Positions 37,665-48,594 of a stretch of 64,000 nt of DNA are shown in pieces. The stretch lies in contig NZ_STGM01000001.1 in assembly GCF_004854025.1 (NCBI RefSeq), forward strand, positions 372,001 through 436,000, written 5' to 3'. Position 1 is the first letter of the stretch, and the number at the start of each line of letters is the position of its first letter. The notes beneath the pieces were generated by a model. It was not told where the DNA came from. It worked only from the letters and a program-made list of their open reading frames with translations, and ran no database searches. Both the position numbers and the translations under genes were made by a program. The stretch comes from Microbacterium hydrothermale. GTDB taxonomy: Bacteria; Actinomycetota; Actinomycetes; Actinomycetales; Microbacteriaceae.

Positions 37665-39967
37665 GCGACCGGATGCTGTTGCGGCGACGCACCTGGAGAT
37701 CCGTCACGGTCGCAGGCGTGGCCTGGGTCGCGGCCGCAGGAGCGACGGCGACACCCGAACCCGGGGTGATCGCGGTCGCGGCGGCGATCGGCGCCCTGGC
37801 CGCGGTCGCGCTGAGTCTCCGCGTGCGGCATCCGGCGGTCATCGTGGCGGCCGTGGCCCTCGCCTGTGCGGCCGCCGCGGCCGGGACCGTCTGGAGCCTC
37901 GCGCCGGCGCAGCGGGCGATCGCCGACCTCGAGGTCGACGGCGGGCGTCACCTCCGCGTCGCCGCGACCGTGACGGGGCATCTGAACGCGACCCCCGGGG
38001 GCACGACCTGGTTCGACGCGACGGTGTCGTCGGTACAGGCCGGGGCGACGACGGTGCGCGGGACCATCCCCGCACACATCGGGCTCGACGCCGACGGAGC
38101 GCGCGAAGCGTCGACGATCGGGCCCGGAAGCAGGATCACCGTCTCGGGAACGGCGCTGCCGCACGTCGACACCGACCGCGCCGTGCTGACGCTGCGGGGG
38201 AGCGAGATCGAAAGCGCCTCCGCACCCGAGGGCCTCTGGGCCGTCTTCGAGGAGGTGCGCGACGCTCTGGTGGCCTCGACCCGGGGGCTGCCCCCTCCCG
38301 GAGCGGGGCTGATCCCGGGGCTCGCCGTCGGCGACACCTCAGGCCTCGACCCGGGTACCGAGGCGGCCATGAACGCCGCCTCGCTGTCGCACCTGACAGC
38401 GGTGTCGGGTGCCAACTGCGCGCTCGTCGTCGGAGCGACCTTCGGCCTGCTCGCGCTGTGCGGGGCACCCCGCGGGCTGCGGGTGGGTGGCGCCCTCGTC
38501 GTCCTGGCGGCCTTCGTCGTGCTCGTGACACCCGAACCCAGCGTCGTGCGCGCCGCCGCGATGAGCGCGATCGCCCTCGTCGCGATGGGGCTCGGTCGCC
38601 CGGCCATCGGTGTCGCCGTCCTCGCGGCGGCCACGACCGTGCTGTTGATCACCGACCCGTGGCTGTGCCGCTCCCTCGGTTTCGCCCTGTCGGCCGCCGC
38701 GACCGCCGCCCTCCTCGTGCTCGCTCCACCCCTCGCGTCCGGCCTGTCGCGATGGATGCCGCCTCCCGTCGCCCTCGCCCTGGCGGTGCCGACCTCGGCG
38801 CAGATCGCCTGCGGTCCGCTGATCGTGCTGATCGACCCGCACGTGCCCCTGCTGGGCGTCGCGGCCAACATGCTCGCCGACCCCGCCGCGGCACCCGCGA
38901 CGATCCTGGGTGCTCTGGCGTGCGTCGCGCCCGTGCCGTGGCTGCGCGACGGCCTCACCGCTCTGGCCTGGATCCCCGCCGCGTGGATCGCGGCCGTGGC
39001 GCGCACGACGGCCGCGATCCCCGCGCAGAACCTGCCGTGGCCGGACGGCCCGGCCGGTGCGGCGCTGCTCGCGCTCGTGGGCGCTGCGATCGCGCTCGCG
39101 ATCGCCCGTCCCCGGAAGATTCCGCGTCTGACCGCCCTGGCGACGGCGATGGTCGCCGTGCTCGTGGGAGTGACCGGCGCGACGAGCGCGGTCCGCACGG
39201 TGGCGGGTCCGCTCACCGTCCCCGCGCGCTGGCAGATCGCGATGTGCGACGTCGGGCAGGGCGACGCCACGCTGTGGAGATCGGGCTCAGCCGTCGCGCT
39301 GGTCGACACCGGACCGGATCCCGCGCCGCTCGACGAGTGTCTGCGCACGCTGGGTGTCTCGCACCTCGACCTCGTCGTCCTGACCCACTTCGACAAAGAC
39401 CACGTCGGGGGGACGGGTGCGGTCATCGGGCGGGCCGCGGTCGTCGTCCACGGTCCGCCCGCCGAGGCCGCCGACCAGCGTCTGCTCGACCGGCTCGAGC
39501 GTGACGGGGCCTCCGTCCAGCTCGCGACGATGGGGATGAGCGGCAGCGTCGGCGCGACGCGGTGGCAAGCGCTCGGCCCGCTTCCCGGCGCCGAGCCGGG
39601 CAATGACGCGAGCGTCGCGATCGACGTCTCGGGCGACGGGTTCCCCCGGACGATCATGCTCGGAGACCTGGGCGCCGAACCGCAGGCGGCCCTCCTCCGC
39701 CGTGTCGATCCGCCGCGCGTCGAGGTCGTCAAGGTCTCGCACCACGGGAGCGCAGACCAGGATCCCGCGCTCTACCACCGCCTGCACGCCGCCCTCGGCC
39801 TGATCGGCGTGGGTGCGCACAACACCTACGGTCATCCGACCGAGAGGCTGCTCGGCATCCTCCGGGAGACCGCGACGGAGGCGGCACGGACCGACACCGG
39901 CGGACTCCTCGCCGTCTGGCGCGAAGACGACGGGCGACTCGCCCTGTGGCAGCAGCGGGGAGGGTGA
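37661..39967 (+). CDS. comEC: ComEC/Rec2 family DNA channel protein
   Basis: Would form the membrane channel that carries single-stranded DNA inward. The 768-residue protein has many TM segments, the competence domain motif GLIPGLAVGDTSGL and LSHLTAVSGANCALVVG, and a C-terminal metallo-beta-lactamase-like domain with DVGQGDATLW, LVVLTHFDKDHVGG, LGDLGAE and VSHHGSADQ. The metal-site residues are present, so a nuclease function is possible. Starts in an ATGA overlap with comEA. Confidence 0.93.
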   Translation: MSDRMLLRRRTWRSVTVAGVAWVAAAGATATPEPGVIAVAAAIGALAAVALSLRVRHPAVIVAAVALACAAAAAGTVWSLAPAQRAIADLEVDGGRHLRVAATVTGHLNATPGGTTWFDATVSSVQAGATTVRGTIPAHIGLDADGAREASTIGPGSRITVSGTALPHVDTDRAVLTLRGSEIESASAPEGLWAVFEEVRDALVASTRGLPPPGAGLIPGLAVGDTSGLDPGTEAAMNAASLSHLTAVSGANCALVVGATFGLLALCGAPRGLRVGGALVVLAAFVVLVTPEPSVVRAAAMSAIALVAMGLGRPAIGVAVLAAATTVLLITDPWLCRSLGFALSAAATAALLVLAPPLASGLSRWMPPPVALALAVPTSAQIACGPLIVLIDPHVPLLGVAANMLADPAAAPATILGALACVAPVPWLRDGLTALAWIPAAWIAAVARTTAAIPAQNLPWPDGPAGAALLALVGAAIALAIARPRKIPRLTALATAMVAVLVGVTGATSAVRTVAGPLTVPARWQIAMCDVGQGDATLWRSGSAVALVDTGPDPAPLDECLRTLGVSHLDLVVLTHFDKDHVGGTGAVIGRAAVVVHGPPAEAADQRLLDRLERDGASVQLATMGMSGSVGATRWQALGPLPGAEPGNDASVAIDVSGDGFPRTIMLGDLGAEPQAALLRRVDPPRVEVVKVSHHGSADQDPALYHRLHAALGLIGVGAHNTYGHPTERLLGILRETATEAARTDTGGLLAVWREDDGRLALWQQRGG

Positions 39968-40089
39968 GACGGCGATGCGCGGTCGGAGGACGGGGGGAGC
40001 GGGCACGGGCGTGGCGGGGGCGAGAACCGACCGGCAGCCTCGCGACCCGAGCCGGACCCCGCCCCGACCGCGGTGTCCGAGGCGATCGG

Positions 40090-40101
40090 TAGGCTGGGGG
40101 A
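40090..40101 (+). promoter_or_regulatory. Leaderless promoter -10 for holA
   Basis: TAGGCT (40090-40095), six bases, GTG at 40102. Confidence 0.5.
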
Positions 40102-41139
40102 GTGACCCCGGCCCCCCGACGCGCAGCCCCCGCCAAGGCCAAATCGGCCATCCCGCAGGTGTCGTGGCGCGCCCCGCAGCCGGCGCCGGTCGTGCTCGTG
40201 TCGGGTCCCGAAGAGGTCTGCGCCGAGCGGGCGATCGCCGGCATCCGTTCGATGCTGAAGAGCGAGGACCCCAGCCTCGAGGTCACCGACATCCGCGCCG
40301 ACGACTACGCCGCGGGAACCCTCCTCGCCGTGACCTCGCCCTCGCTGTTCGGCGAGCCGCGGCTGGTCCGGGTCAGCGGGGTCGAGAAGTGCAGCGACAC
40401 CTTCCTCACCGAAGCGGTGTCGTACCTGTCTCAGACGCAGGAGGGCGCCACCGTCGTCCTGCGTCACACCGGAGCGAGCGTCCGCGGAAAGAAGCTGCTG
40501 GACGGCATCCGCGCGGGTAACGGCGGCGGCATCGAGATCGCGTGCCCGGCCGTCAAGCGCGACTCCGATCGCTTCGACTTCGCGGTCGGGGAGTTCAAGG
40601 CCGCGAACAAGCGCATCGCGCCCGTCGCCCTGCGCTCGCTCGTCTCGGCCTTCGCCGACGACCTCACCGAGCTCGCCGCAGCCTGCCAGCAGCTCATCGC
40701 CGACGTCCCCGGCGACATCGACGAACGCATCGTCGAGCGCTACTACGGAGGGCGCGTCGAGACCTCCGCGTTCACCGTCGCCGACACCGCCATCGCCGGG
40801 CAGTACGGACCGGCGCTGCTCGCCCTGCGTCACGCCCTGGCATCCGGAGCCGACCCCGTGCCCCTCGTCGCCGCTGTCGCGATGAAGCTCCGCACGATGG
40901 CGCGGGTCGCCGGAACCCGCGAGTCGTCGTCGGCCACCGCACAGCGACTCGGCATGAAGGACTGGCAGGTCGACCGCGCCCGCCGCGACCTCGTCGGCTG
41001 GACCGGCAACACCCTCGGCATGGCGATCCACGCCACGGCCCGCGCCGACGCCGAGGTCAAAGGCGCCTCGCGCGACCCGGTCTTCGCGCTCGAGCGCATG
41101 ATCACGATCATCGCTACACGCGCCCCGTACGGGGACTGA
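40102..41139 (+). CDS. holA: DNA polymerase III subunit delta
   Basis: Clamp-loader subunit that opens the sliding clamp, 345 residues from a GTG start. It shows the family pattern: VLVSGPEEVCAERAIAGIRSM at the N-terminus, SPSLFGEPRLVRVSGVEKC, DLTELAAACQQLIADVPGDIDERIVERYYGG, and a C-terminal helical collar. The usual actinobacterial order comEA-comEC-holA is kept, and rpsT follows about 1 kb later on the other strand. TAGGCT and six bases precede the GTG. Confidence 0.93.
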   Translation: MTPAPRRAAPAKAKSAIPQVSWRAPQPAPVVLVSGPEEVCAERAIAGIRSMLKSEDPSLEVTDIRADDYAAGTLLAVTSPSLFGEPRLVRVSGVEKCSDTFLTEAVSYLSQTQEGATVVLRHTGASVRGKKLLDGIRAGNGGGIEIACPAVKRDSDRFDFAVGEFKAANKRIAPVALRSLVSAFADDLTELAAACQQLIADVPGDIDERIVERYYGGRVETSAFTVADTAIAGQYGPALLALRHALASGADPVPLVAAVAMKLRTMARVAGTRESSSATAQRLGMKDWQVDRARRDLVGWTGNTLGMAIHATARADAEVKGASRDPVFALERMITIIATRAPYGD

Positions 41140-41179
41140 GGGGCACGTCCCGCCGCGAGGCGAGCTCCTGCCGAGAGTC

Positions 41180-41239
41180 GGAGATCACGCGAGAACAGGA
41201 TCGCTCGAACCTCGATCGTCCTGTCGCGGAACGATCTCC
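41180..41239. repeat. Nested intergenic inverted repeat between convergent genes
   Basis: Outer arms GGAGATC/GATCTCC (41180-41186, 41233-41239), then CGCG/CGCG, then ACAGGATCG against CGATCGTCCTGT (41195-41203, 41213-41224). About 20 pairs with small bulges around a short loop. It could terminate both holA and the convergent hydrolase gene. Confidence 0.6.
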
Positions 41240-41272
41240 TGTCCTCACCCTCGAGGCGCCGCTCCCGTTGTG

Positions 41273-42094
41273 TCAGCCTGTAAGCCCCACGCGACGCGCG
41301 AGCGTCTCGAACAGCCGCCGACGCCAGGGGAGCGACGACCAGCCGTGGTCGGCTCCGTCGACCAGGGTGAACGACCCGCCCGGCATCGTCCGCGCGTAGC
41401 GGGAGCCGTAGTCCGCGGGCACGACCTCGTCGGCGGAACCGTGCAGCACGTCGACCGGCCCGGGATAGGCGCCCGCCGGACCGTACACGTCGAGTCCGTC
41501 TCGCACGTCGTCGACGATCGCGGGCCCCACGGCCATCCCGCCGAGGTCGACGTACCCTCGCGCGCGCATCGCCGCGAGCGGTTCGCCCATCACCCGGTCG
41601 TGCACCGTCATGTCATCGACGATCACGCCGGCCGGCGACCACAGGGTCACCGAGGCGACCCGCTCCGGATCCCGTGCCGCGGCGAGGGCCGACTCGACGG
41701 CGCCGAGGCTGTGGCCGACGACGTGCACGCGTCCCTCGCCCGCCACCTCGCGGATCATCGCCCGCACCTGCTCGACCTCGTCGCGCACCGTGATGTCGAA
41801 GAAGTCCCCGTCGCTCACCCCCTGTCCGAGACGGTCGAACGACCACGCCGCCGCTCCCCGGTCGACCAGGTACCGCGCCGCCTGCACGAAGAGCTGGCGC
41901 GATCCGGCCGAGGTGCTGCTGAACCCGTGCACGAACAGCACGCGCGCGGAGGCGGATGCCGCGGTCCCGGCGTCCCATCGCCAGCCGCGCAGCGTCCGGT
42001 CGCAGTGCGTCAGCTCCACCGCGGTCACGACGGGCTCCCGCTGCGCGCGGACGGCCGCGAGGTCGGGGGAGGGAGGCTCGGGGGTGTGCGTCAT
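41273..42094 (-). CDS. Alpha/beta hydrolase
   Basis: Serine hydrolase of 273 residues, cytoplasmic. VLFVHGFSS is the oxyanion region, GHSLG holds the nucleophile Ser129, and His250 in ADHGW is the likely base. AWSFDRLGQGVSDGDFFD is typical of monoacylglycerol-lipase or peroxidase-like hydrolases, but the substrate cannot be read from sequence. The ATG at 42094 is chosen because GAAAAT and six bases precede it and the upstream frame is not conserved. Confidence 0.85.
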   Translation of the reverse strand: MTHTPEPPSPDLAAVRAQREPVVTAVELTHCDRTLRGWRWDAGTAASASARVLFVHGFSSTSAGSRQLFVQAARYLVDRGAAAWSFDRLGQGVSDGDFFDITVRDEVEQVRAMIREVAGEGRVHVVGHSLGAVESALAAARDPERVASVTLWSPAGVIVDDMTVHDRVMGEPLAAMRARGYVDLGGMAVGPAIVDDVRDGLDVYGPAGAYPGPVDVLHGSADEVVPADYGSRYARTMPGGSFTLVDGADHGWSSLPWRRRLFETLARRVGLTG

Positions 42095-42106
42095 CCCTCG
42101 ATTTTC
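42095..42106 (-). promoter_or_regulatory. Possible leaderless promoter -10 for the hydrolase
   Basis: GAAAAT (42106-42101 on the minus strand), six bases, ATG. Confidence 0.35.
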
Positions 42107-42232
42107 GTCGCGCGGTGGTCCTCCCGCCACGCTCGGCCGCGCATGCGTCCGTGGGGGTAGAGTGCGCGGGCCGGTCGACCGTCCGCCGCGGGTCTCCACA
42201 CCTCACCGGGTGAACGATCCCGGAAACGACGA

Positions 42233-42260
42233 AGCCCGCCCCGCGGATGCGGGACGGGCT
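42233..42260 (-). terminator. Terminator of rpsT
   Basis: AGCCCGTCCCGC, loop, GCGGGGCGGGCT on the minus strand, followed by TCGTCGTTT; 12 pairs with one G-U. Confidence 0.75.
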
Positions 42261-42276
42261 GTCGAACGGCTGCGGC

Positions 42277-42537
42277 TCAGAGAGCGTTGACCTGCTTCGC
42301 GATGGCCGACTTGCGGTTCGCGGCCTGGTTCTGGTGGATGACACCCTTGCTCACGGCCTTGTCGAGCTTCTTGCCGGCGAGGACGAGCGCCTTCTCGGCG
42401 GCTTCCTTGTCACCGGCCAGAACGGCCTCGCGGGTGCGACGCACGTGCGTCTTCAGCTCGCTCTTGACGGCCTTGTTGCGCTCGCGCGCCTTCTCGTTGG
42501 TCTTGTTGCGCTTGATCTGCGACTTGATGTTCGCCAC
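42277..42537 (-). CDS. rpsT: 30S ribosomal protein S20
   Basis: Ribosomal protein of 86 residues binding 16S r[29 protein letters not shown] and [17 protein letters not shown] are diagnostic. GTG start. It lies between the two hydrolase genes, with its own promoter at the end of the upstream hydrolase gene and a leader of about 105 bases, and is closed by a terminator hairpin. Confidence 0.97.
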   Translation of the reverse strand: MANIKSQIKRNKTNEKARERNKAVKSELKTHVRRTREAVLAGDKEAAEKALVLAGKKLDKAVSKGVIHQNQAANRKSAIAKQVNAL

Positions 42538-42649
42538 GTCGACGGTCTTTCGTTTGAGTGAGTGTTGGAAGTGCCGGTCGAGCGGTAGAGGGGCGCCGTA
42601 CCGGCGGTCGTGGAGGTCGGGAAAAACCCCACACGCAAGCCAAGATCCG

Positions 42650-42655
42650 AGTCTA
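42650..42655 (-). promoter_or_regulatory. -10 box of rpsT overlapping a stop codon
   Basis: TAGACT on the minus strand (42655-42650). Its first three bases are the TAG stop codon of the upstream hydrolase gene. No good -35. Confidence 0.5.
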
Positions 42656-43378
42656 ACAGGTCGACGTCTCGACCGTGGTGAGCGCCACGTCCAGCAGCGC
42701 GTTGAAGACGCGCGGCCTCATCGCGGTCACGAGGTGGGTCGTGCGCGGGACGACGATCAGCTCGGCATCCTTCGCGATCGAGACGAAGAGTCTCTCGTTC
42801 ACGCGCAGCTGATCCCACTGCCCGTTGACGAACCAGAGCGGAACGTCGATCCGACGCAGCGCCGCCAGCAGGTCCAGCACCGACAGCGACGCGAGGGCGG
42901 TGTCCTGCGCGTCGAACGCGTAGCCGCCGGCGCCGAAGTCCGGTCGCGTCTCGGGAGGGAGAGTGCGATCCAGCACGCGATTGGTCAGTCCGAGGCCCCT
43001 ATCCGGGAGGCTGTCGAATCGACGCGCGAGAAACCTGTACGCCGCGAGCCCCACCCCACGCGGGATCGAGGTGCAGGATGCCGCGACGAAGGCCGCGACC
43101 GGCGGCGGCTCCTCCCGCCCCACGTAATCGATGCACAACAGGCCGCCCATCGAGTGCCCCACGAGCAGCACGGGGCCGCGCGTCGCGGCATCCTGAACGG
43201 CCCGGTCGATCGTCGCGAACGCCTCGTCGAGGGTGAAGTCCTCGCCCCGACGCGTTCCGTGGCCCGGCAGGTCGACCGCCGTCACGGGATTCCCGCGGTC
43301 CCGCAGGTGGGCCACCTGCGCACGCCACATCGTCGCCGACGTGCGGATGCCGTGCACGAGCACGACCTGGACCGTCAT
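42653..43378 (-). CDS. Alpha/beta hydrolase
   Basis: Serine hydrolase of 241 residues. [14 protein letters not shown] is the oxyanion segment, LLVGHSMGG contains the nucleophile Ser76, and a catalytic His in RTTHLV lies near the C-terminus. [10 protein letters not shown] resembles esterases and haloperoxidase-like enzymes. Substrate unknown; no signal peptide. The ATG at 43378 is chosen because TACAGT and seven bases precede it. Not closely similar to the other hydrolase at 41273, so not a tandem duplicate. Confidence 0.85.
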   Translation of the reverse strand: MTVQVVLVHGIRTSATMWRAQVAHLRDRGNPVTAVDLPGHGTRRGEDFTLDEAFATIDRAVQDAATRGPVLLVGHSMGGLLCIDYVGREEPPPVAAFVAASCTSIPRGVGLAAYRFLARRFDSLPDRGLGLTNRVLDRTLPPETRPDFGAGGYAFDAQDTALASLSVLDLLAALRRIDVPLWFVNGQWDQLRVNERLFVSIAKDAELIVVPRTTHLVTAMRPRVFNALLDVALTTVETSTC

Positions 43379-43391
43379 GGCATCCACTGTA
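43379..43391 (-). promoter_or_regulatory. Leaderless promoter -10 for the second hydrolase
   Basis: TACAGT (43391-43386 on the minus strand), seven bases, ATG. Confidence 0.45.
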
Positions 43392-43525
43392 GGAGCGCCG
43401 CACCCCGTCGGGCCCATCCCACGGCGACCGAACGGGGCCGCGGGATCGCGCGCCGCAACGGACCTCGGAGGCTCCGGATGCCGCCTCCCCGAGCATCCGC
43501 GGACGGCGATGTCGGCGCACCACCG

Positions 43526-43531
43526 TAGAAT
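43526..43531 (+). promoter_or_regulatory. -10 box of lepA
   Basis: TAGAAT, nine bases before the ATG at 43541, so the leader is only a few bases if any. Confidence 0.5.
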
Positions 43532-43540
43532 CGACGGAAC

Positions 43541-45385
<1,845 letters not shown>

Positions 45386-45412
45386 TACGCACGCAACCGA
45401 GAGGGGTGGATC

Positions 45413-46057
45413 ATGCGCCGGCAGAACTTCACCGATGACACGGTCGATTACGCCGCGGTCGGCGCCACCCAGGCGCCCGACCTCATGCAGTACCCGCCGG
45501 AGCACTCCGTGCCCGCCGAAGACGCGTGGCGCATCGGCAGCGGCGAAGAACGCTTCGCCGCGGCGGGCGAGTTGCTGCTGTCGTGGGCCCCGCTGCGCTC
45601 CGAGGAACTGAGCATCACCGACGTGCGCCCCGCCTCGAACACCGGCTACGCGGGCGTCGGCTTCGACGCCGAGGGCGCCCCGGTCGCACCGAGCCGTCTT
45701 GAGGCCGAGCAGCGCTTCGCGGCCGACGGCACGCCCTTCGTCAGCCCCGGCACCGGCGTTCGCCTGCACGGCAAGGTCGACGGACACCGCGCCGACGCCG
45801 AGCTGCGCGTCATCTCGGTCTTCGAAGAACCCCGCCGCGTGGGCTTCATCCTCGGCACCGTCGGGCACTCCATCGTGAGCGGCGAGGAGCTGTTCGCCCT
45901 CGAGTGGCGCGAGAACGACGAGGTCTGGTTCGTCGTGCGCGCCTTCGACCGGCCCACGGCCCCGTCCTACCGCCTCTTCACCAGCCGCGTGCGCCGCCGG
46001 CGCAAGGCGCTCTTCGCGCGCTACCTCCGCGCGATCTCACCGCTGTACTCGTCCTGA
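45413..46057 (+). CDS. DUF1990 family protein
   Basis: A 214-residue soluble protein with the DUF1990 pattern: VDYAAVGATQAPDLMQYPP at the start, a central FVSPGTGVRLHG, and FILGTVGHSIVSGEELFALEWRENDEVWFVVRAFDRP toward the end. The fold is predicted to be all-beta; function unknown. GAGAGGGG lies upstream of the ATG. Its stop overlaps hemW by one base (TGATG), so it is cotranslated with a heme-related gene. Confidence 0.88.
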   Translation: MRRQNFTDDTVDYAAVGATQAPDLMQYPPEHSVPAEDAWRIGSGEERFAAAGELLLSWAPLRSEELSITDVRPASNTGYAGVGFDAEGAPVAPSRLEAEQRFAADGTPFVSPGTGVRLHGKVDGHRADAELRVISVFEEPRRVGFILGTVGHSIVSGEELFALEWRENDEVWFVVRAFDRPTAPSYRLFTSRVRRRRKALFARYLRAISPLYSS

Positions 46058-47274
46058 TGGGCGGACCCCTCCCGCTCGGCGACCCCGCCCCGGTCGACGG
46101 CCGACTCCCCGAAGACCTCGTCGTCGACCCCGCCGCCGATTTCGGCGTCTACCTGCACGTGCCGTTCTGCCGCGTGCGCTGCGGCTACTGCGACTTCAAC
46201 ACGTACACCGCGAGCGAGTTGCGCGGAGCGCGGCAAGACGACTTCGTCGACACCCTGGTCGCGGAGGTGCGTCTCGCGGGCGGGGTGATGGATGCCGCGG
46301 GCGGTCGGCGGGCGGCATCCACCGTGTTCTTCGGGGGAGGGACGCCGACGCTGCTGCCGCCGGGAGACCTCGCCCGGATGCTGCGCGCGGTGCACGACGA
46401 GTTCGGAATCGCCGAGGACGCCGAGGTCACCGTCGAAGCCAACCCCGACACGGTCGATGACACGGTCGCCGAGACGCTCGCCGCGGCCGGGGTGACCCGC
46501 CTGTCGATCGGCATGCAGTCGGCCCGGCCGCACGTGCTCGCCGCGCTCGATCGCACGCACGATCCACTGAACGTCGCGACCGCGGTCGCCGCCGCGCGCC
46601 GTGCCGGTCTCGACGTCTCGGTCGATCTCATCTACGGCGCGCCGGGGGAGTCGCTCGATGACTGGCGCGCCTCGCTCGAGGCCGCCGTCGCGCTCGAGCC
46701 CGATCACGTGTCGGCGTACGCGCTCATCGTCGAGGACGGCACGAAACTCGCGCGGCAGATCCGCTCCGGCGCCGTCGCGATGCCGGACGACGATCTGCAG
46801 GCCGACATGTACGAGCTCGCCGACGATCTGCTCGCCGCCGCGGGATACGACTGGTACGAGGTGTCGAACTTCTCGCGCGGGGTGGAGCACCGCTCGCGTC
46901 ACAACCTCGCGTACTGGCGCGGCACCGACTGGTGGGGCTTCGGTCCGGGAGCGCACAGTCACGTCGCGGGGCTCCGGTGGTGGAACGTCAAGCACCCCGC
47001 CGCGTACGCCCAGCGCCTCGCCGCCGCGGAGTCTCCCGCTGCCGCGCGGGAGCGCCCCGACGAGACCGCGCGCCGCCTGGAGTCGGTGCTCCTGCGCAGC
47101 CGCATCCGCGAGGGGATCGCGGTGTCGGAGGTCGTCGGCGAGGGCCGGAAGGCCGTGGCATCCCTCATCGCCGACGGTCTCATCGAGGGGGCGGATGCCA
47201 TCCGCGGCCGCATCGTGCTGACGCGCCGCGGGCGGCTCCTGGCGGATGCCGTGGTGCGGGCGCTCACGGTCTGA
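46057..47274 (+). CDS. hemW: Radical SAM heme chaperone HemW
   Basis: Binds heme and an iron-sulfur cluster and delivers heme to membrane enzymes; often mislabelled as coproporphyrinogen oxidase. The 405-residue protein has the radical SAM triad Cys38, Cys42, Cys45 (CRVRCGYC), FFGGGTPTLL, and the C-terminal HemN-type domain. The spacing CxxxCxxC lacks the fourth cysteine of HemN (CxxxCxxCxC has F in place here, GYCDF), supporting HemW. Starts one base inside DUF1990's stop. Confidence 0.93.
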   Translation: MGGPLPLGDPAPVDGRLPEDLVVDPAADFGVYLHVPFCRVRCGYCDFNTYTASELRGARQDDFVDTLVAEVRLAGGVMDAAGGRRAASTVFFGGGTPTLLPPGDLARMLRAVHDEFGIAEDAEVTVEANPDTVDDTVAETLAAAGVTRLSIGMQSARPHVLAALDRTHDPLNVATAVAAARRAGLDVSVDLIYGAPGESLDDWRASLEAAVALEPDHVSAYALIVEDGTKLARQIRSGAVAMPDDDLQADMYELADDLLAAAGYDWYEVSNFSRGVEHRSRHNLAYWRGTDWWGFGPGAHSHVAGLRWWNVKHPAAYAQRLAAAESPAAARERPDETARRLESVLLRSRIREGIAVSEVVGEGRKAVASLIADGLIEGADAIRGRIVLTRRGRLLADAVVRALTV

Positions 47275-47457
47275 CCCGCGCAGCGTTGATCCCCCCGTCG
47301 GATCGTCGCCGTTGTGGCGCGAGGCGCCGGCCGCGGGTGTTGCTCACGCGCGCATCCCGGCATCCGGGCGCCGCATCCCTCGATGAACGCCGAGGGCGGA
47401 GGGGCCGCGCGCGGAGCGCTCCGCGAGCCGCTCGACGCGGGGTGGCGGTGATCGTCG

Positions 47458-47463
47458 TAGAAT
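47458..47463 (+). promoter_or_regulatory. -10 box of hrcA
   Basis: TAGAAT, sharing its last base with the CIRCE operator. The stretch from 47275 to 47457 has no other feature that I can support. Confidence 0.6.
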
Positions 47464-47489
47464 TGGCACTCAGTCGAGTCGAGTGCCAG
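47463..47489 (+). promoter_or_regulatory. CIRCE operator for HrcA
   Basis: TTGGCACTC, nine bases, GAGTGCCAG: the CIRCE inverted repeat (consensus TTAGCACTC-N9-GAGTGCTAA) with the central seven bases of each arm intact. It covers the likely transcription start, so HrcA should repress its own operon until heat or unfolded protein removes it. Confidence 0.9.
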
Positions 47490-47504
47490 ACGGGAGGAGA
47501 GCGC

Positions 47505-48545
47505 ATGGTGTCGGAACGCGGCCTCCAGGTACTCCGCGCGATCGTGCAGGACTACGTCGACACGCGCGAGCCCGTCGGCAGCAAGGCGATTGTCGAGCGG
47601 CACGCGTTCGGCGTGTCGGCGGCGACCATCCGCAACGACATGGCGCTGCTCGAAGACGAAGACCTCATCGTCGCCCCGCACACGTCGTCCGGGCGTGTGC
47701 CGACCGACAAGGGCTACCGCGTCTTCGTCGACCACCTCGCCGAACTGCGCCCCCTGTCGACCGCGCAGCGCAGTGCGATCACGTCGTTCCTCGACGAGGC
47801 CGGCGACCTCGACGACCTCCTCGCGCGCACCGTGCGGGCCCTCACGCAGTTGACCGGTCAGGTCGCGATCGTGCAGTACCCCTCGTTCGCGCGCGCCAAC
47901 GTCACGCACGTCGAGCTCGTCGCCCTCGGCGGACCGCGCGTGCTCGTCATCCTCGTCACCGACACCGGTCGCGTGTCACAGCGCATCGCGCTCGTGCCCG
48001 CGGAGCCGGGAGACAGCGACATCGCGCTTCTGCGCGCGCGCGTCGGAGCGGTGCTCGTCGGCCGCAGCGTGGCCGACAGCTCCCAGCGCGTCGCCGACGC
48101 CCTCGCCGACGGCCCGCGCCCGGGCGTGATCCTCGACGCGATCGCCGACGCCGTCCTGCGCGTCGTCGGCGAAGAGCTCGAGGAGTTCCGCCAGGACCGA
48201 CTCGTGATGGCCGGGGCCGCGACCCTCGCCAAGCGCGAACAGGACTTCCGCGGCAGCATCTACCCCCTCCTCGAGGCGATCGAAGAGCAGGTCACCCTGC
48301 TGCGCCTGATGAGCGAGATGGTCGCCGACGAGAAGGGGCTGTCCGCGAGCATCGGCCGCGAGAACGAGCCGTTCGGTCTCGTCGAGGCCTCGGTGCTCGC
48401 GAGCCGGTACGACGGTTCGACCGGTGGCGCGCGGGTGGGGCTGCTCGGCCCGACGCGCATGGACTACTCCTCCAACCTCGCGGCGGTCCGCGCCGTCGCG
48501 CACTACCTGACCCGGATGCTCGAAGACGACGACAGCGCTCGCTGA
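47505..48545 (+). CDS. hrcA: Heat-inducible transcription repressor HrcA
   Basis: Repressor of GroE-class heat-shock genes through CIRCE, 346 residues. Winged helix at 1-75 with [33 protein letters not shown], then [16 protein letters not shown] and the GAF-like dimer domain. GGAGGAGA precedes the ATG, and a CIRCE element lies 16 bases upstream. First gene of a run that includes dnaJ, rsmE, phoH, ybeY and era. Confidence 0.97.
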   Translation: MVSERGLQVLRAIVQDYVDTREPVGSKAIVERHAFGVSAATIRNDMALLEDEDLIVAPHTSSGRVPTDKGYRVFVDHLAELRPLSTAQRSAITSFLDEAGDLDDLLARTVRALTQLTGQVAIVQYPSFARANVTHVELVALGGPRVLVILVTDTGRVSQRIALVPAEPGDSDIALLRARVGAVLVGRSVADSSQRVADALADGPRPGVILDAIADAVLRVVGEELEEFRQDRLVMAGAATLAKREQDFRGSIYPLLEAIEEQVTLLRLMSEMVADEKGLSASIGRENEPFGLVEASVLASRYDGSTGGARVGLLGPTRMDYSSNLAAVRAVAHYLTRMLEDDDSAR

Positions 48546-48594
48546 CGGCATCCCCGAAGAGAACGACCCCGCGGGAGCGGGCAGGAAGGCGATT

